From positions 1 through 64,000 of the forward strand of contig CAWBXO010000002.1 in assembly GCA_963792785.1 (NCBI GenBank): 64,000 nt of DNA, written 5' to 3'. Positions 17,861-25,567 of this stretch are shown here, piece by piece (positions within the stretch are counted from its first letter, which is position 1; each line of letters begins with the position of its first letter). Below the pieces are notes generated by a model, which did no database searches, was not told where the DNA came from, and was given only the letters and a program-made list of their open reading frames with translations. The DNA comes from CAWIMX01 sp963792785. GTDB lineage: Bacteria; Acidobacteriota; Vicinamibacteria; Vicinamibacterales; CAVVIG01. The position numbers were made by a program, and so were the translations under genes.

Positions 17861-18238
17861 ATGGAGCCAGTCGCGGTCAGTCACACGGAGCTCGTCCAGC
17901 GAATCGGCCTCCCGATGCAGCAGAGCAAGGGGTGGCTCAAGTTCCTGGGCATCATGTCGATCATCTCCGGCGTGTGCACGGTGCTGTTCACGCTCGGCCT
18001 CGGCATCGTGATCGCGTGGCTGCCCGTGTGGATGGGCGTGCTGCTCTATCAGTCGGCGGAACTGGCCGACCGCGCGTACACGAGCGGCGACGAAACCTCG
18101 CTCGTGGCCGCCCTCTCGAAGATCAGGCTGTATTTCGTGATCACGGGCGTCATGATGATCGTCGGCATCGCCTTCGGCATGATCGTCGTCTCGTTCGGCA
18201 TGCTCGGCGCGATCGCCAGCCTCGCCCGCTTCCGGTGA
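17861..18238 (+). CDS. DUF5362-like small membrane protein
   Basis: A 125-residue protein with a pair of hydrophobic segments at about residues 22-60, a hydrophilic linker (ADRAYTSGDETSLVAALSKI) and a second hydrophobic pair at 88-120. The GVLLYQSAE...GD...AL..I..YF layout matches DUF5362-like proteins, whose role is unknown. Its stop overlaps the next start (TGATG). Confidence 0.62.
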   Translation: MEPVAVSHTELVQRIGLPMQQSKGWLKFLGIMSIISGVCTVLFTLGLGIVIAWLPVWMGVLLYQSAELADRAYTSGDETSLVAALSKIRLYFVITGVMMIVGIAFGMIVVSFGMLGAIASLARFR

Positions 18239-18726
18239 TGGCGACCGACGACCGGCTGCGCGCGACGGTCGAGCACGCCGCCGACGCGCTCGTCGCTTTG
18301 CCCGAGGCCGTCACGACGCGGCACCCGGCGCCGGGCAAGTGGTCGCCGCGCGAGATCCTCGGCCACCTGATCGACTCGGCGACGAACAACCACCGGCGTT
18401 TCGTCCTCGCGCAGTTTCAGGACGATCTCGTCTTCGACGGCTACGACCAGGACGCCTGGGTCGAGGCGCAGCGCTACAACGAGGCGAGCTGGCGCGATCT
18501 GGTGGAGGTGTGGCGGGCGATCAACGTCCACCTCGCGCACGTGATGGCGGCGATTCCCGAAGCCGCGCGGCGCCGGCCCCACGCGCGGCACAACCTCGAC
18601 CAGATCGCGTTCCGGCCGATTCCCGCGGATCGGCCGGCCACACTCCAGTACTTCATCGACGACTACGTGGAGCACCTGGAGCACCACCTGCGGCAGATCC
18701 CCGGCATCGAGTGGGATGAAGGTTAA
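18238..18726 (+). CDS. DinB-superfamily protein
   Basis: A 162-residue DinB-like protein. It has the KWSPREILGHLIDS helix (His near residue 42) and the C-terminal YVEHLEHHLRQI helix carrying clustered histidines, the putative metal site of DinB_2 (PF12867) proteins. It is the third DinB-type gene within 5.5 kb. It overlaps the preceding gene by one base and the following gene by 11 bases, so it sits in the 17.9-21.1 kb operon. Confidence 0.8.
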   Translation: MATDDRLRATVEHAADALVALPEAVTTRHPAPGKWSPREILGHLIDSATNNHRRFVLAQFQDDLVFDGYDQDAWVEAQRYNEASWRDLVEVWRAINVHLAHVMAAIPEAARRRPHARHNLDQIAFRPIPADRPATLQYFIDDYVEHLEHHLRQIPGIEWDEG

Positions 18727-19297
18727 GTTCTTCAAGGACGCCGGCGCCTTTCGCGCGTGGCTGGCGGCGCACGGCTCGGCCGAGACGGAGTTGTGGGTCG
18801 GCTTCTACAAGAAAGCGTCCGGCAGGACCGGTCTGTCGTATCAGGAGGCCCTGGACGAAGCGCTGTGCGCCGGCTGGATCGACGGCCTCAAGAAGCGGCT
18901 GGACGAGGTGAGCTACGTGCACCGGTTCACGCCGCGCAAGCCGAAGAGCACGTGGAGCGAGGTGAACCTGCGCCGGATGCGCGCGCTGCAGAAGGCCGGG
19001 CGTGTGACCACCGCCGGCCGGCGCGTGTTCGACGATCGCGACCGGGCGGCGTCGGGCTATTCGTACGAGACGCGCCCGCAGCAGTTCGACGCCGCCCTGC
19101 TGCGGCGGTTCCGAGCCCGCGCGACCGCGTGGGCCTTCTTCACGGCCCAGCCGCCAGGCTACCAGCGGCTCGCGATCCACTTCGTGCAGAGCGCGAAGCA
19201 GGACGCGACACGCCTCCGCCGCCTCGACCGGCTGATCGCCGTGTCGGAGAACCGGACACGCTTCGACGCGATGGCGCCGGCGGGAGCACCGCGATGA
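18716..19297 (+). CDS. YdeI/OmpD-associated family protein
   Basis: A 193-residue soluble protein. ELWVGFYKKASG, SYQEALDEALCAGWIDG and FTPRKPKSTWSEVN are the recognisable blocks of the YdeI family (PF13376 C-terminal region), found in many soil bacteria. In some species members affect resistance to antimicrobial peptides. The biochemical activity is unknown. It overlaps both neighbours (ATGA with the next gene). Confidence 0.82.
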   Translation: MKVKFFKDAGAFRAWLAAHGSAETELWVGFYKKASGRTGLSYQEALDEALCAGWIDGLKKRLDEVSYVHRFTPRKPKSTWSEVNLRRMRALQKAGRVTTAGRRVFDDRDRAASGYSYETRPQQFDAALLRRFRARATAWAFFTAQPPGYQRLAIHFVQSAKQDATRLRRLDRLIAVSENRTRFDAMAPAGAPR

Positions 19298-20148
19298 TTG
19301 AAGGCCGTCCCAGCCGCACCGCCCGCGGCGTGGCCATCCGCCGCGCCGCGCATCAGACGCTCGATGACCCGCGCGTCCTCGAGGATCCGCTCGCCGCCCG
19401 CGTGTTGGACGAGGAGGATCGGCATCGGCTGCAGGGGGCCATCGAGGCCGGCGCGAACTCGCCGGGCCGCCTCCTGCGGGCGTTCGTGGCGGCGCGCAGC
19501 CGCTACGCCGAGGAGCAACTGGCCGCGGGCGTCAGCCGCGGCATCGATCAGTACGTGGTGCTCGGCGCCGGGCTCGACACCTTCGCGTACCGCAACCCGT
19601 ACCCCGCGGATCGCCTGCGCGTGTTCGAGGTGGACTTCCCCAGCACGCAGGCGTGGAAGCGCGCGCGGCTCGACGAAGCCGGCATCGCGATTCCCGCCAG
19701 CCTCACCTTCGCGCCGGTCGACTTCGAGACCGGCACGCTCGCCGACGGCCTCGCCGCCGCCGGCTTCGCCGCCGATCGCCCGGCGGTCGTCGCGTGGCTC
19801 GGCGTCGTGCCGTACCTGACGGAGGACACCGTGATGGGCACGCTCGGCTTCCTGGGCGGCCTGCCCGGGGGCACGGCCGTCGTGTTCGACTACGGCGTGC
19901 CGCCCGGCACGTTCGGCCTGCGCGCGCGGGTGGCGTTCAAGATGCTCGCGGCTCGCGTCGAACAGGCCGGCGAGCCGTTTCGCACGTTCTTCGAACCGGC
20001 GGCGCTCGCCGCCCACCTCAAACGGCTCGGATTCCAGGCGATCGACGATCTGGGACCCGACGAGATCAACGCCCGCTATTTCGCCGGCCGGACCGACGAT
20101 CTGCGTGTGGGCGGGATCGGAAGGCTGGCATGCGCATCGCGATTGTAG
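19294..20148 (+). CDS. SAM-dependent methyltransferase (PF04072 / TIGR00027 type)
   Basis: A 284-residue enzyme of the leucine carboxyl methyltransferase-like family common in actinobacteria and acidobacteria. Visible motifs are SRYAEEQL near residue 69, the SAM-binding VVLGAGLDTFAYR near 87-99, the acidic strand VFEVDFPSTQAWKR and the GVVPYL motif near 169. The substrate is unknown. It starts in an ATGA overlap with the YdeI gene and overlaps the next gene by 19 bases. Confidence 0.85.
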   Translation: MIEGRPSRTARGVAIRRAAHQTLDDPRVLEDPLAARVLDEEDRHRLQGAIEAGANSPGRLLRAFVAARSRYAEEQLAAGVSRGIDQYVVLGAGLDTFAYRNPYPADRLRVFEVDFPSTQAWKRARLDEAGIAIPASLTFAPVDFETGTLADGLAAAGFAADRPAVVAWLGVVPYLTEDTVMGTLGFLGGLPGGTAVVFDYGVPPGTFGLRARVAFKMLAARVEQAGEPFRTFFEPAALAAHLKRLGFQAIDDLGPDEINARYFAGRTDDLRVGGIGRLACASRL

Positions 20149-21053
20149 GCAGCGGCGGCGTCGGCGGGTACTTCGGCGGGCGGCTGGCCGAGGGCGGCGC
20201 CGAGGTCACGTTCATCGCGCGCGGCGCCCATCTCGAGGCGCTGCGCACGAACGGGCTCCGGATCAACAGCCCGCTCGGCAACCTGCACCTGCCAAAGGTC
20301 GCGGCCACCAGCGACACGACGGTCGTCGGACCCGTCGATCTCGTGTTCTTCTCGGTGAAGCAGTACGACACCGACACCGCGCTCGCGCTCGTGCCGCCGC
20401 TCGTCGGGCCGGACACGGTCGCGATCGCCTTCCAGAACGGCGTCGAGAGCGTCGACAAGCTCAAGGCGACGGTCGGCGACGCGCACGTGGCCGGCGGCAC
20501 GTCGTACATCAGCGCCGTGATCGACGAGCCGGGCGTGATCCGCCACACGACATCGGACCGGCTGATCTTCGGCGAGCTCGACGGCACGAAGTCCGCCCGC
20601 CTCGAGCGCTTTCACGAGGCGTGCCTGGCCGCCGGTATCCATCCGCTCTTCACCGATCAGATCAACGTCGAGATCTGGGCGAAGTTCGCCCACCTCACCG
20701 TGTTCAGCGCGATGACGTCCGCCGTGCGGCTGCCGATCGGGCCGATTCGCGAGGATCCCGACCTGCTCGCGATGTGGCAGGCCGCGCTTCTCGAGTCGAT
20801 GGCCGTGGCGCGCGCGCGCGGCATCGCCCTCGCGCCGGGCTTCATCGACACAACGATGAAGCTCGTCTCGGGATGGCCGCCGCAGATGAAGGCGTCGATG
20901 TTCGAGGATCTCGAACGCGGACGGCGGCTCGAGCTGCCGTGGCTGAGCGGCGCGATCGTCAGGCTCGGGCGCGAGGTCGGCGTCGACACGCCGATCCACC
21001 GGTTCCTCGTGACGATCCTCACGCCGCACGTGAACGGGCGGCGGTCCGGATAA
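20130..21053 (+). CDS. 2-dehydropantoate 2-reductase family protein
   Basis: A 307-residue ApbA/PanE-type reductase. The NAD(P)H-binding GSGGVGGYFGGRLAEGG is at residues 7-23, the VDLVFFSVKQYD strand near 70, and FQNGVES near 97. The C-terminal helical domain has EIWAKFAHLTVFSA with the active-site-type Lys. The classical enzyme makes pantoate for coenzyme A, but many paralogues act on other 2-oxo acids. The operon context (methyltransferases, DinB) gives no pantothenate genes, so the role remains open. Confidence 0.82.
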   Translation: MRIAIVGSGGVGGYFGGRLAEGGAEVTFIARGAHLEALRTNGLRINSPLGNLHLPKVAATSDTTVVGPVDLVFFSVKQYDTDTALALVPPLVGPDTVAIAFQNGVESVDKLKATVGDAHVAGGTSYISAVIDEPGVIRHTTSDRLIFGELDGTKSARLERFHEACLAAGIHPLFTDQINVEIWAKFAHLTVFSAMTSAVRLPIGPIREDPDLLAMWQAALLESMAVARARGIALAPGFIDTTMKLVSGWPPQMKASMFEDLERGRRLELPWLSGAIVRLGREVGVDTPIHRFLVTILTPHVNGRRSG

Positions 21054-21095
21054 TGGATTTGACATGAGACCCCGCCCGGAGAAAGGATGGGCCCC

Positions 21096-22673
21096 ATGCG
21101 CGTCAGGCCCATCGTCGGCGCGTGGGCGGCCGCTCTCCTTATCGCATCCTCCGCCGCCGCGCAGCCGATCTCGCTCGAGTCCCTGCTCGACCGCTCCTCC
21201 GCGTACGTCACGACGCTCATCCGACAGCTCTCGACGGTCGTGGCCGAAGAGGACTACGTGCAGGACCTGCACCGGCAGGGCAGCGGGCCGTCGCTCGGCA
21301 ACGTGCCCCACCGCGAGCTCAAGGCCGACCTGCTGCTGGTGAAGCTGCCGCGCTCGATGAACTGGCTGCCGTTCCGGGACGTGTACGAAGTGGACGGCAA
21401 GCCCGTGCGCGATCGCGACGAGCGCCTCGAGCAGCTGCTGTTGAAGCCGACCGAGTCGGCCGTCCAGCACGCCACGCGGATCTCCGAGGAGAGCGCGCGC
21501 TACAACATCGGCGCGATGCGCCGCACGATCAACAACCCGATGATGGCGCTCGTGTTCCTCCAGCGTGAGTACCGCGACCGATTCACCTTCGAGCTCGGCG
21601 GCCCCGATCCCGATCGCGGCCCGGAGGTCTGGCTGGTCCGCTACAAGGAAACCGGGCGGCCCACGCTCGTCACGGGCCAGCACGACTCGGACATGCCCGT
21701 GCACGGGCGCTTCTGGATCGAGACGGCGACCGGCCGCGTGGTGGAGACCGAGATGTCGCTCGAGGACGTCGACGTGCGCGCCACGATCGTGACCACGTTC
21801 ACGCCGGACGCGCGCCTGCAAGTGAATGTCCCGCAGGAAATGCGCGAGCGTTACACGCTGCGCGCCGGGCAGATCACGGGCCGCGCGTCCTACTCCGGGT
21901 TCCGCACGTTCACCGTGGAAACGGGGGCCGACTCGATCTCGGATGCACCCGTCGTGACGGACGCCGCCGGGATCGCGCTCGTCCCGATCCGCCCGGGCCG
22001 TTTCACGATGGGCAGCGTCTTCGCCGATCCGGGCCGGCACGACGACGAGGTGCCGCACCAGGTGACGCTGAAGGCGCCGTTCTACCTCGGCCGCTTCGAG
22101 GTCACGCAGAAGCAGTGGTCCGACGTGATGGGCGGGAACCCGAGCCGATTCCCGGACTGCGGGCCGGATTGTCCCGTCGAGAACGTCTCGTTCGCCGACG
22201 TCCAGGCCTTCCTCGCGGCGATCAACGCCCGGCCCGACGCGCACTTCACGTACCGGCTGCCGACCGAGGCCGAGTGGGAATACGCGTGCCGCGCCGGCGG
22301 CGCGGCGCCCTACTCGACCGGCACGTCGCTCAAGACGACCCAGGCCAACTACAACGGGACGATGGCGTTCACGCCGACCGGCCTCGGCCTCTTCCGCAAG
22401 AAGCCGACGCCAGCCGGCACGTTCCCGGACAACGCGTGGGGCCTCTCCGACATGCACGGCAACGTGCTCGAATGGACGGCGGACTGGTACGGCAAGTACC
22501 CCTCGGACGACGTGGCGGACCCGTCGGGGCCCGCGAAGGGACCGGCGCGCGTCGTCCGCGGTGGCAGCTGGTTCCTCGACGTGGGCGACGCGCGCTGCGC
22601 CACGCGCCGCCGTCAGGCGCCCGGCGAGGCCAACTTCCAGACCGGCTTCCGCGTCGCCGCCGACGCCAGGTAG
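21096..22673 (+). CDS. Secreted SUMF1/formylglycine-generating-enzyme-like protein with unknown N-terminal domain
   Basis: About 525 residues. A signal peptide (1-23, ending AAAQP) is followed by a roughly 260-residue domain of unknown family that begins with a long helix (EEDYVQDLH). Residues about 295-520 form the SUMF1/FGE-sulfatase fold (PF03781): FTMGS, EVPHQVTLKAPFYLGRFEVTQKQW, LPTEAEWEYACR, WGLSDMHGNVLEWTADWY, VVRGGSW and TGFRVA. Only one Cys (DARCATRR) lies in the region where active FGEs use two, so a structural role is as likely as catalysis. A GGAGAAAGG site nine bases upstream favours ATG 21096 over 21087. Confidence 0.82.
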   Translation: MRVRPIVGAWAAALLIASSAAAQPISLESLLDRSSAYVTTLIRQLSTVVAEEDYVQDLHRQGSGPSLGNVPHRELKADLLLVKLPRSMNWLPFRDVYEVDGKPVRDRDERLEQLLLKPTESAVQHATRISEESARYNIGAMRRTINNPMMALVFLQREYRDRFTFELGGPDPDRGPEVWLVRYKETGRPTLVTGQHDSDMPVHGRFWIETATGRVVETEMSLEDVDVRATIVTTFTPDARLQVNVPQEMRERYTLRAGQITGRASYSGFRTFTVETGADSISDAPVVTDAAGIALVPIRPGRFTMGSVFADPGRHDDEVPHQVTLKAPFYLGRFEVTQKQWSDVMGGNPSRFPDCGPDCPVENVSFADVQAFLAAINARPDAHFTYRLPTEAEWEYACRAGGAAPYSTGTSLKTTQANYNGTMAFTPTGLGLFRKKPTPAGTFPDNAWGLSDMHGNVLEWTADWYGKYPSDDVADPSGPAKGPARVVRGGSWFLDVGDARCATRRRQAPGEANFQTGFRVAADAR

Positions 22674-23948
22674 TTGCCCTCACCCCTCGACACCGGCCTC
22701 TCGAAAGTCCGGCGGCGCCTCGTCCCGTTTCTCTTTCTCCTCTACATCGTCGCCTACCTGGATCGGATCAACGTGGGGTTCGCATCGCTCCAGATGAATG
22801 CCGCGCTCGGCCTCTCCGACACCGTGTACGCGATGGGCGCGGGCGTGTTCTTCCTGAGCTACACGCTGTTCGAAATTCCGAGCAACGTGATCCTCGCGCG
22901 AGTCGGCGCGCGGATCTGGATCGCGCGGATCATGATCACGTGGGGCATCGTCTCGTCGCTGACAATGATCGTTCGGAGCGCGACGGGATTCTATGCGGTG
23001 CGGTTCCTGCTGGGCGCGGCGGAAGCCGGCTTCTTCCCCGGCATCATTTACTACCTGACGCGGTGGATCCCGGCGCACGATCGCGCGCGCACGATCGCGG
23101 CGTTCATGACGGCCGTGCTGGCGGCGGGCATCGTGGGCGGCCCGGTCTCGGGCGCCATCATGTCCTTCGACGGCGCCGGCGGCCTCGCCGGGTGGCAGTG
23201 GCTCTTCCTGCTCGAGGGCGTGCCGTCGGTCGTGCTCGGGATCGTCGTCTTCTTCTTCCTGGAAGACGGCCCGCAGGACGCCCGCTGGCTGTCCGAGGAC
23301 GAGCGCGGCGCGATCCTGTCTCGCCTGCGCGAGGAAGACGCCGCCGGCGCGTCGCACGCGTCGACGACGGGCGCGGCGCTGAAGGATCCGAAGCTGTGGC
23401 TGCTGGCCGCGGTGTATTTCACGATTCCGGTGGCGCTCTACGCGATCGGGTTCTTCCTGCCGCAGATCATCGCGAGCGCGCAGGCGGACGCCCCGGCGCC
23501 GCTCGGGACGTTCGGGATCGGCGTCGTGAGCGCGATCCCCTATCTCGTGGGCGCGATGGGCATGGTTGTGGCCGGGCGGCATTCCGACCAGACCGGCGAG
23601 CGCCGCTGGCACGTGGCGATCGCGGCCATCGGGGGCGGCGCGGCGTTCGCCGCGGCCGGGTTCGCGCACGGCCTCGCGATCTCGATCGTGCTGCTGTCGC
23701 TCGCGACGCTCGGCCTGGCGTCGATGTTCGGGCCGTTCTGGTCGCTCGCGACGTCGTTCACGACCGGCCTTGGCGCGGCTGCCGGCATTGCCCTGATCAA
23801 CTCGGTCGGCAACATCGGGGGCTTCGTCGGGCCGTCGGTGGTGGGCTACCTGCGGGATCTGACATCGAGTTTCGCCGGCGGGCTGATCTTCGTCGGCGCG
23901 GTGATGGCGGCCGGCGGGCTGCTCGTGCTGACGGTGCGGGCCCGCTGA
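22674..23948 (+). CDS. MFS transporter, anion:cation symporter (ACS) family
   Basis: A 424-residue, 12-segment transporter. The N-terminal LLYIVAYLDRINVGFASLQM motif and the RFLLGAAEAGFFPGIIYYLTRWIP block are characteristic of the ACS family (phthalate, tartrate, hexuronate and similar organic anions). The TTG start directly abuts the TAG of the SUMF1 gene, so the two are probably co-transcribed. The substrate is probably a carboxylated compound but cannot be specified. Confidence 0.87.
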   Translation: MPSPLDTGLSKVRRRLVPFLFLLYIVAYLDRINVGFASLQMNAALGLSDTVYAMGAGVFFLSYTLFEIPSNVILARVGARIWIARIMITWGIVSSLTMIVRSATGFYAVRFLLGAAEAGFFPGIIYYLTRWIPAHDRARTIAAFMTAVLAAGIVGGPVSGAIMSFDGAGGLAGWQWLFLLEGVPSVVLGIVVFFFLEDGPQDARWLSEDERGAILSRLREEDAAGASHASTTGAALKDPKLWLLAAVYFTIPVALYAIGFFLPQIIASAQADAPAPLGTFGIGVVSAIPYLVGAMGMVVAGRHSDQTGERRWHVAIAAIGGGAAFAAAGFAHGLAISIVLLSLATLGLASMFGPFWSLATSFTTGLGAAAGIALINSVGNIGGFVGPSVVGYLRDLTSSFAGGLIFVGAVMAAGGLLVLTVRAR

Positions 23949-23950
23949 TC

Positions 23951-23987
23951 GAAATGCAACCACGAAGGCCCGAAGGCGCGAAGACGG
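23951..23987 (+). repeat. Intergenic tandem repeat, CACGAAGGC type
   Basis: GAAATGCAACCACGAAGGC followed by CGAAGGCGCGAAGA, nearly identical to the copies at 2254 and 56000. It lies between the MFS stop and the VOC gene. Confidence 0.72.
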
Positions 23988-23991
23988 TTGG

Positions 23992-23997
23992 TAGAAT
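23992..23997 (+). promoter_or_regulatory. -10-like TAGAAT directly before an ATG
   Basis: TAGAAT ends six bases before ATG 24004, suggesting leaderless transcription of the VOC gene. Confidence 0.4.
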
Positions 23998-24003
23998 TGC
24001 ACC

Positions 24004-24498
24004 ATGAGCGACACGTATCGCGTTCCGGACCAGACGGCGATCGGCCACGTGCACCTGAAGGTGGCAGATCTGGACCGCGCGCTCGCGTTCTACCACGGCG
24101 TGCTGGGCTTCGAGCTCGTCCAGCGCCTGCCCGACAACAGCGCCGCGTTCGTGTCGGCGGGCGGCTACCACCACCACATCGCGCTCAACACGTGGCAGAG
24201 CCTCGGTGGCACGCCGCCGCCGGCGCGACACACCGGGCTGTATCACCTGGCGATCCGCTACCCCACGCGGCGCGATCTCGGCGCGGCCGTGAAGCGGGTG
24301 ATCGATGCCGGCATCCAGCTCCACGGCGTGGCGGACCACGGCGTGAGCGAGTCGATCTACCTCGCGGACCCCGACGGCAACGGCGTGGAGCTCACGCGCG
24401 ATCGCCCGCCCGAGGAATGGCCGCGCCGGCCGGACGGGACGATTCACATGGCGATGGCCGATCCGCTCGACCTCGGCGCGCTTATAGAGGGGTTCTAG
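24004..24498 (+). CDS. VOC-superfamily (glyoxalase/extradiol dioxygenase-like) protein
   Basis: A 164-residue protein of the vicinal oxygen chelate fold. Residues 13-62 form the first module (IGHVHLKVADLDRALAFYHGVLGFE) and 79-130 the second (LYHLAIRYP; ESIYLADPDGNGVELTRD). The metal ligands His (GHVH), His (YHLAI) and Glu (GVELT) are present. It resembles CatE-like catechol 2,3-dioxygenase homologues, but the substrate is uncertain. The stop codon is the first bases of the flanking repeat. Confidence 0.83.
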   Translation: MSDTYRVPDQTAIGHVHLKVADLDRALAFYHGVLGFELVQRLPDNSAAFVSAGGYHHHIALNTWQSLGGTPPPARHTGLYHLAIRYPTRRDLGAAVKRVIDAGIQLHGVADHGVSESIYLADPDGNGVELTRDRPPEEWPRRPDGTIHMAMADPLDLGALIEGF

Positions 24499-24545
24499 GT
24501 GCGGGGTGCGGGGTTCTTGGTGCGGGGTTCTAGGTGCGGGGTTTC
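24497..24545 (+). repeat. Left inverted array of the four-helix-bundle cassette
   Basis: Four degenerate copies of GTGCGGGGTTCTAG or GTGCGGGGTTCTTG. The stop codons of both the VOC gene (plus strand) and the four-helix-bundle gene (minus strand) fall inside it. Confidence 0.7.
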
Positions 24546-24904
24546 ACGCGGCGGAGGTACTGCAGCAGACGTGTGGTGGCGCCGATCGCGCGGTTAGCTA
24601 GGGCGACGAGTTCGGCGGTCCGTTGAGGATCCACATATCCCAGATCGCGGCCGTCCTCGAGGTGGTTGATCGTTTCCGTCAGCGACCCGCGCGCGATGTC
24701 CAAGAATCGGGCAAACTCCTTGGGGCCGAAACGGCCAAATCCTTCCGCGATGTTGGCGGGCGCAGAGCGGGCCGACCCGCGGACCTGATCGCAGAATCTG
24801 AAGTCTCTCGCGGGCACATGTGTAGCAGTAACTTCATACACCAGCAGCTTCAACTCGTTCGAAAGCCGCCAACAATCGAGATCCTGATATCGACGCACGC
24901 CCAT
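24530..24904 (-). CDS. Four-helix-bundle protein (23S rRNA-intervening-sequence / Avd-like)
   Basis: A 124-residue protein starting MGVRRYQDLDCWRLSNEL, with the family landmarks VYEVTATHVPARDFRFCDQVRGSARSAPANIAEGFGR split over two helices, ETINHLEDGRDLGY, and a C-terminal RAIGATTRLLQYL helix. This is the S23/bIVS23S family (PF05635, TIGR02436). Relatives are encoded in 23S rRNA intervening sequences or act as the Avd partner of diversity-generating reverse transcriptases. No reverse transcriptase, variable repeat or rRNA is present here. It is the only minus-strand gene between two plus-strand genes and is enclosed by inverted repeat arrays. The function of stand-alone copies is unknown. Confidence 0.88.
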   Translation of the reverse strand: MGVRRYQDLDCWRLSNELKLLVYEVTATHVPARDFRFCDQVRGSARSAPANIAEGFGRFGPKEFARFLDIARGSLTETINHLEDGRDLGYVDPQRTAELVALANRAIGATTRLLQYLRRVKPRT

Positions 24905-24928
24905 GCACAAACCGCTGGCATAATCCGT

Positions 24929-24971
24929 ACCTGAACCCCGAACCAAGAACCCCGAACCCAGAACCCGAACC
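24929..24971 (+). repeat. Right inverted array of the four-helix-bundle cassette
   Basis: Degenerate CCGAACCAAGAACC-type words in the opposite orientation to the left array. It ends exactly at the GTG start of the acetyltransferase at 24972. Confidence 0.7.
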
Positions 24972-25487
24972 GTGCTTCTCCCCCTTTCCCGCTGCACCGT
25001 CCGGTCCTGGCAGCGATCCGACGCCGCGTCGATCGTCGAGCACGCCAACAACCGCAAGGTCTGGATCAACCTGCGCGATCGTTTTCCGCATCCCTACACC
25101 GCCGCCGACGCGCGGTCGTTTCTGCGCGACATGACGAGCCGCCAGCCCGAGACGGCGTTTGCGATCGAGGTGGACGGGCAGGCCGTGGGCGGCGTCGGCT
25201 TCGTGCCGCAGCTCGACGTCGAGCGGGTGTCGGCGGAGATCGGCTACTGGCTGGGCGAGGCGTACTGGGGACGCGGGATCGTGACCGAGGCGCTGACCGC
25301 CGTGACGCGATACGCCATCGACACGCACGGCCTGACGCGGATCTTCGCGCTGCCCTTCGCGTGGAACACCGCGTCCTGCCGCGTGCTGGAAAAGGCCGGC
25401 TACCGGCTCGAGGCCCGGCTGCGCAACAGCGCGATCAAAGACGGGAAGATGACCGATCAGTTCCAGTATGCCTACGTAGTTGAATAG
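24972..25487 (+). CDS. GNAT-family acetyltransferase, RimJ/RimL-like
   Basis: A 171-residue enzyme. VGGVGFVPQ near residue 72, the acetyl-CoA motif YWGRGIVTEAL near 95-105 and NTASCRVLEKAGYRLE near 135-150 are the standard RimJ/RimL blocks (PF13302). It may acetylate a protein N-terminus or a small amine. GTG 24972 directly follows the repeat array. It converges on the ADOP permease gene across a perfect hairpin. Confidence 0.83.
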   Translation: MLLPLSRCTVRSWQRSDAASIVEHANNRKVWINLRDRFPHPYTAADARSFLRDMTSRQPETAFAIEVDGQAVGGVGFVPQLDVERVSAEIGYWLGEAYWGRGIVTEALTAVTRYAIDTHGLTRIFALPFAWNTASCRVLEKAGYRLEARLRNSAIKDGKMTDQFQYAYVVE

Positions 25488-25489
25488 CT

Positions 25490-25558
25490 CGGTTCGGGGC
25501 GCGGGGTTCAGGGTTCAGGGTGCGGAACCCAGGACCAAGAACCCCGCGCCCCGAACCG
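25490..25558. terminator. Perfect 20-bp inverted repeat between convergent genes
   Basis: 25490-25509 and 25539-25558 are exact reverse complements (CGGTTCGGGGCGCGGGGTTC) separated by a 29-base repeat-like loop. It lies between the convergent acetyltransferase and permease genes and could terminate transcription from both sides, although no U-tract is present. The words belong to the same repeat family as the cassette ends. Confidence 0.55.
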
Positions 25559-25567
25559 CCGAGTTTC

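Larger units (their letters stand above)
24497..24971 (+). mobile_element. Candidate repeat-bounded cassette carrying a four-helix-bundle gene
   Basis: The segment between the VOC stop codon and the GNAT start codon is bounded by inverted arrays of GGTGCGGGGTTC-type words. The left array is 24497-24545. The right array, 24929-24971, reads as its reverse complement (24510-24535 against 24929-24953 match at 23 of 25 bases with one gap). A single gene on the opposite strand fills the interior. No transposase, target duplication or sharp end can be identified, so mobility is an inference. Confidence 0.4.

Noticed and set aside
20076..22457. Long minus-strand frame opposite the ketopantoate-reductase-like and SUMF1 genes
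   Set aside because: Composition is Arg/His/Gly-rich without domains, and both plus-strand genes are clear.
24530..24904. Diversity-generating retroelement around the Avd-like gene
   Set aside because: No reverse transcriptase gene, template repeat or variable C-type lectin target is present nearby.
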